NCBI GenBank assembly: GCA_021234155.1
Contig: JAJEKV010000032.1
Span: forward strand, 13,780,283 to 13,844,282
From: Isoetes taiwanensis
Taxonomy: Eukaryota > Streptophyta > Lycopodiopsida > Isoetales > Isoetaceae
Direction: 5' to 3'
DNA length: 64,000 nt
Part shown: positions 61,974-64,000 of the stretch, piece by piece
Position numbering within the stretch: the first letter of the stretch is position 1
Layout: each line of letters begins with the position of its first letter
Program-made: the position numbers and the translations under genes
Notes under the pieces: generated by a model
The model's database searches: none
What the model was told of the DNA's origin: nothing
The model's input: only the letters and a program-made list of their open reading frames with translations

Positions 61974-63210
61974 TCTTAAGCAACGCGAGACTTAGGGTGG
62001 AGCATTCAAAATATTATTGTGATACTTTAGATTTAGAAATGCTTGGAATACTATTAGGATGTTGGCACACCCTTGACGAATATCAATATCAGACGTTATT
62101 CTAGACACTTAGGGCATAGCACTTTCGGCCCACCTTATACTAATACAATTTGCAGGATTCCTATGGTATATTATTTGGTGGTGCATTAGAAATAGTACTG
62201 GACCATAAATTTAATCCACTCACTAATATTACAGACAGCTTCAAAAAATGTATTTAGCTGCCTTAGCTGCTTCTGTAAATTTGACGGTTGTTGATTAGCA
62301 TTCCTGCCACTTAAATCACAATATAATTAGTGCAAAAATATACCCACAGATGCTGCAATATCAAGTAATTTTTCTTTCTAGAATTGCAGGCCTGTTGTTT
62401 TTGCATGCTCTCCTATTTTCAATCCTTGGCTCCATTCCCTCCCTGCCGAATTACCAGATCACTCATCTATAGGACGGGTTTATTATTTCTTCGAAGCCGG
62501 ATTGCTGCAAAACATCTGTTGAGCAAGAGCTCCAACTGCATGAATCCATCATAAACATAACATGTAAGACGGTGGATGACCTTAGCCGGAATGATTTTAA
62601 CCTTGCAAAAAATATTGCACCCAACAATGAAGGGCATTGAATGCAATGGGCAACTATATGCAATAAATAGATATTGGCTTTTTTATTACAAATAGATACA
62701 ATTCCTAATTGTAGTTAACAAGCGTTGAGTGGTCGTTGACCTCCAATTTCCAAAAGAGGGGAGGACCTGCATTCCTTGAGAGAATTAAATGCTCATAGCT
62801 GGCTTTGGACACCAAACAAAAATATAAGCTGCTAATTTTCTTGCGCATCAACGACCCAACTTGTTAGAAAGCTGTCAATGTAACTTTCTCATTGCAAAGC
62901 ACCAATCAAGTCATGTTCTCACTTGAACTTTCTTTGTCTTGTTTTCTTCTTCACCTTGCTAAGTCTATACACTCCACTATTTACATCTTGCTGAAAATTG
63001 GAAATGTTCTTTGTGGAAAACAAACTTTGTGTTTGACTCGTGAAAATCTCCTTGATAAGTTTTCTAGTTCTTTGGCCGGTTGAGCTGCTCCGCAGTAGAA
63101 GACACCTAGACGAAGTAAAACAATACCCAATTTACTGTATCAAGCCAAGCATAAAGAATATATGTATTTCAGAATGGTATATGATAAATGCAAAAGTTTG
63201 CACAAACAAT
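61974..63210. other. Intergenic, no gene recognised
   Basis: Only short unsupported frames. No repeat pair was seen. Confidence 0.55.
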
Positions 63211-63282
63211 GGCCCCATAGTCTAGTGGTTACGACATTGGACTTTGAATCCAAGAGCCCGAGTTCGAATCTCGGTGGGGCCT
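63211..63282 (+). tRNA. tRNA-Gln: tRNA-Gln(UUG)
   Basis: Full cloverleaf: acceptor GGCCCCA pairs perfectly with TGGGGCC; D-arm GTCTAGTGGTTACGAC; anticodon stem TTGGA/TCCAA around loop CTTTGAA, giving anticodon TTG (Gln); variable loop of 4; T-arm CCGAG-TTCGAAT-CTCGG; discriminator T. Intronless and without encoded CCA, as expected for a nuclear gene. A-box (TAGTCTAGTGG) and B-box (GTTCGAATC) are intact. The first T-run downstream is at 63333-63336, inside the tandem repeat. Confidence 0.95.
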
Positions 63283-63283
63283 T

Positions 63284-63427
63284 CGTTACCTCTTCTGCTA
63301 AGCGACAGGGATTTAAGAAAATGGGAAAGGTATTTTATTATGGGCGGAAATAGATCGTTACCTCTTCTGCTAAGCGACAGGGATTTAAGAAAATGGCGAA
63401 GGTATTTTATTATGGGCGCAAATAGAT
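63284..63427. repeat. 72-bp perfect-period tandem duplication after the tRNA
   Basis: CGTTACCTCTTCTGCTAAGC starts at 63284 and again at 63356. The copies differ at only about three positions (GGGAAAGG/GGCGAAGG and GGCGGAAA/GGCGCAAA). Confidence 0.95.
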
Positions 63428-63480
63428 CTTCTCATGAGGTCGCATTCTTCCGGCTTTAGGTTTAGCAATTTCATGTTCTA

Positions 63481-63514
63481 TAATCCTGATGCAGGTATAA
63501 TCCTGATGCAGGTA
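63481..63514. repeat. 17-bp direct tandem repeat
   Basis: TAATCCTGATGCAGGTA occurs twice in a row. The remaining 63515-64000 shows no gene. Confidence 0.93.
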
Positions 63515-64000
63515 CGTAATTTGCTTTTACTTACTTATGTGCATAAGGTTTTAGGCCTAAAATTTGCAAGCAACCAATAAATTGGAAAGACTTCTGGCAT
63601 TTTTGAAACCAGACGAACGGGTTTCCTCTGTTCTTATAATAGTCTGCTATCTTTAATTCATATGTCTTGTAGATGCATCTTATATGGAGTTGCATTTTGG
63701 AGCTGAATTGGGCATCTCGTCCAGGTTTTTGGGAATGATAGGTTCGTCTCTTTCAAAGGTGCAATTGTCGTCAGATTTGGCATTATCAGATTGCAATTGG
63801 GGCACTCATCTTACCACATTATAGGAAGAGCAGTAGCAATGAAATAATGGAGTATGGTTCTGTTAAAGAATTTCTTCTTTTCTTGCCTAAGCTTCACTGT
63901 TTTCTGTCTGACGTTGAAAAAGTTCCCGCAAGGCTTCAGTTAAATATGATATGTTTGCATGGGAGGTGGAATTTTGGCAGGCTGTGTATCTGGTGTTATC

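Noticed and set aside
63284-63427. CRISPR-like or other prokaryotic repeat
   Set aside because: Only two adjacent copies without spacers, in a eukaryotic nuclear context.

Overview
This window is from a nuclear plant chromosome. It holds a complete intron-rich gene for a plant kinesin-1, a nuclear tRNA-Gln, and several layers of nested transposons: a Ty3/Gypsy chromovirus-type LTR element, CACTA ends and a CACTA MITE, and a roughly 9.7 kb cut-and-paste DNA transposon. No host species can be named. The kinesin introns are very short (62-157 bp) although the surroundings are extremely repeat-rich.

Layout. (1) 1-31.9 kb is repeat territory. An 8.3 kb block (1-8305) recurs as a direct repeat at about 20840-29145. 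Inside each block a 2.2-2.3 kb unit ending in a (CTT)n run occurs twice, followed by a 126-bp minisatellite and a decayed transposon-like ORF. Between the blocks lies a GC-rich tandem array (10181-19003) of a roughly 1.1 kb unit in eight copies. CGTCGTT-rich subterminal-type DNA lies at 9.0, 20.5 and 31.4-31.9 kb. The last stretch ends in TGTAGTG at 31897, a CACTA-type terminus. (2) 33918-37046 (minus) is an 18-exon kinesin-1 gene, apparently intact. (3) 41001-60050 (minus) is an LTR retrotransposon. Its 5' LTR was split by a DNA transposon (48954-58634, 4-bp target duplication CTCA, 22-bp perfect inverted ends). Its integrase region was split by a 196-bp CACTA MITE (42499-42694, duplication CAC). 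(4) 60-64 kb holds a 709-bp inverted-repeat element, a tRNA-Gln(UUG) and a 72-bp tandem duplication.

The most striking content is in the LTR retrotransposon. Just downstream of its primer binding site, where gag normally begins, is a long reading frame whose N-terminus copies the histone H3 tail (MARAKCTARK against MARTKQTARK). Its C-terminal part is an unmistakable histone H3 core fold (REIR, LLIRK, PF-RL-REI-QD, LQEA-EA-LV-LFE, NLC-IHAKRVT). The copy is dead, with three in-frame TGA codons. The same element carries RNase H, integrase and a chromodomain, so it paired an H3-tail mimic with a chromodomain.

The DNA transposon carries two convergent genes: a DDE-like transposase on plus and, on minus, coding pieces including a Ulp1-like cysteine peptidase remnant. 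Each side has a large CCACCA-type array in its sense strand.

A technical caution: in the repeat-rich first 29 kb, copies of the same repeat differ mainly by small indels and substitutions at CAG, CTG, CCG and CGG, while the kinesin gene and tRNA look clean. This resembles methylation-dependent long-read base-calling error, so reading frames in that part should not be trusted.
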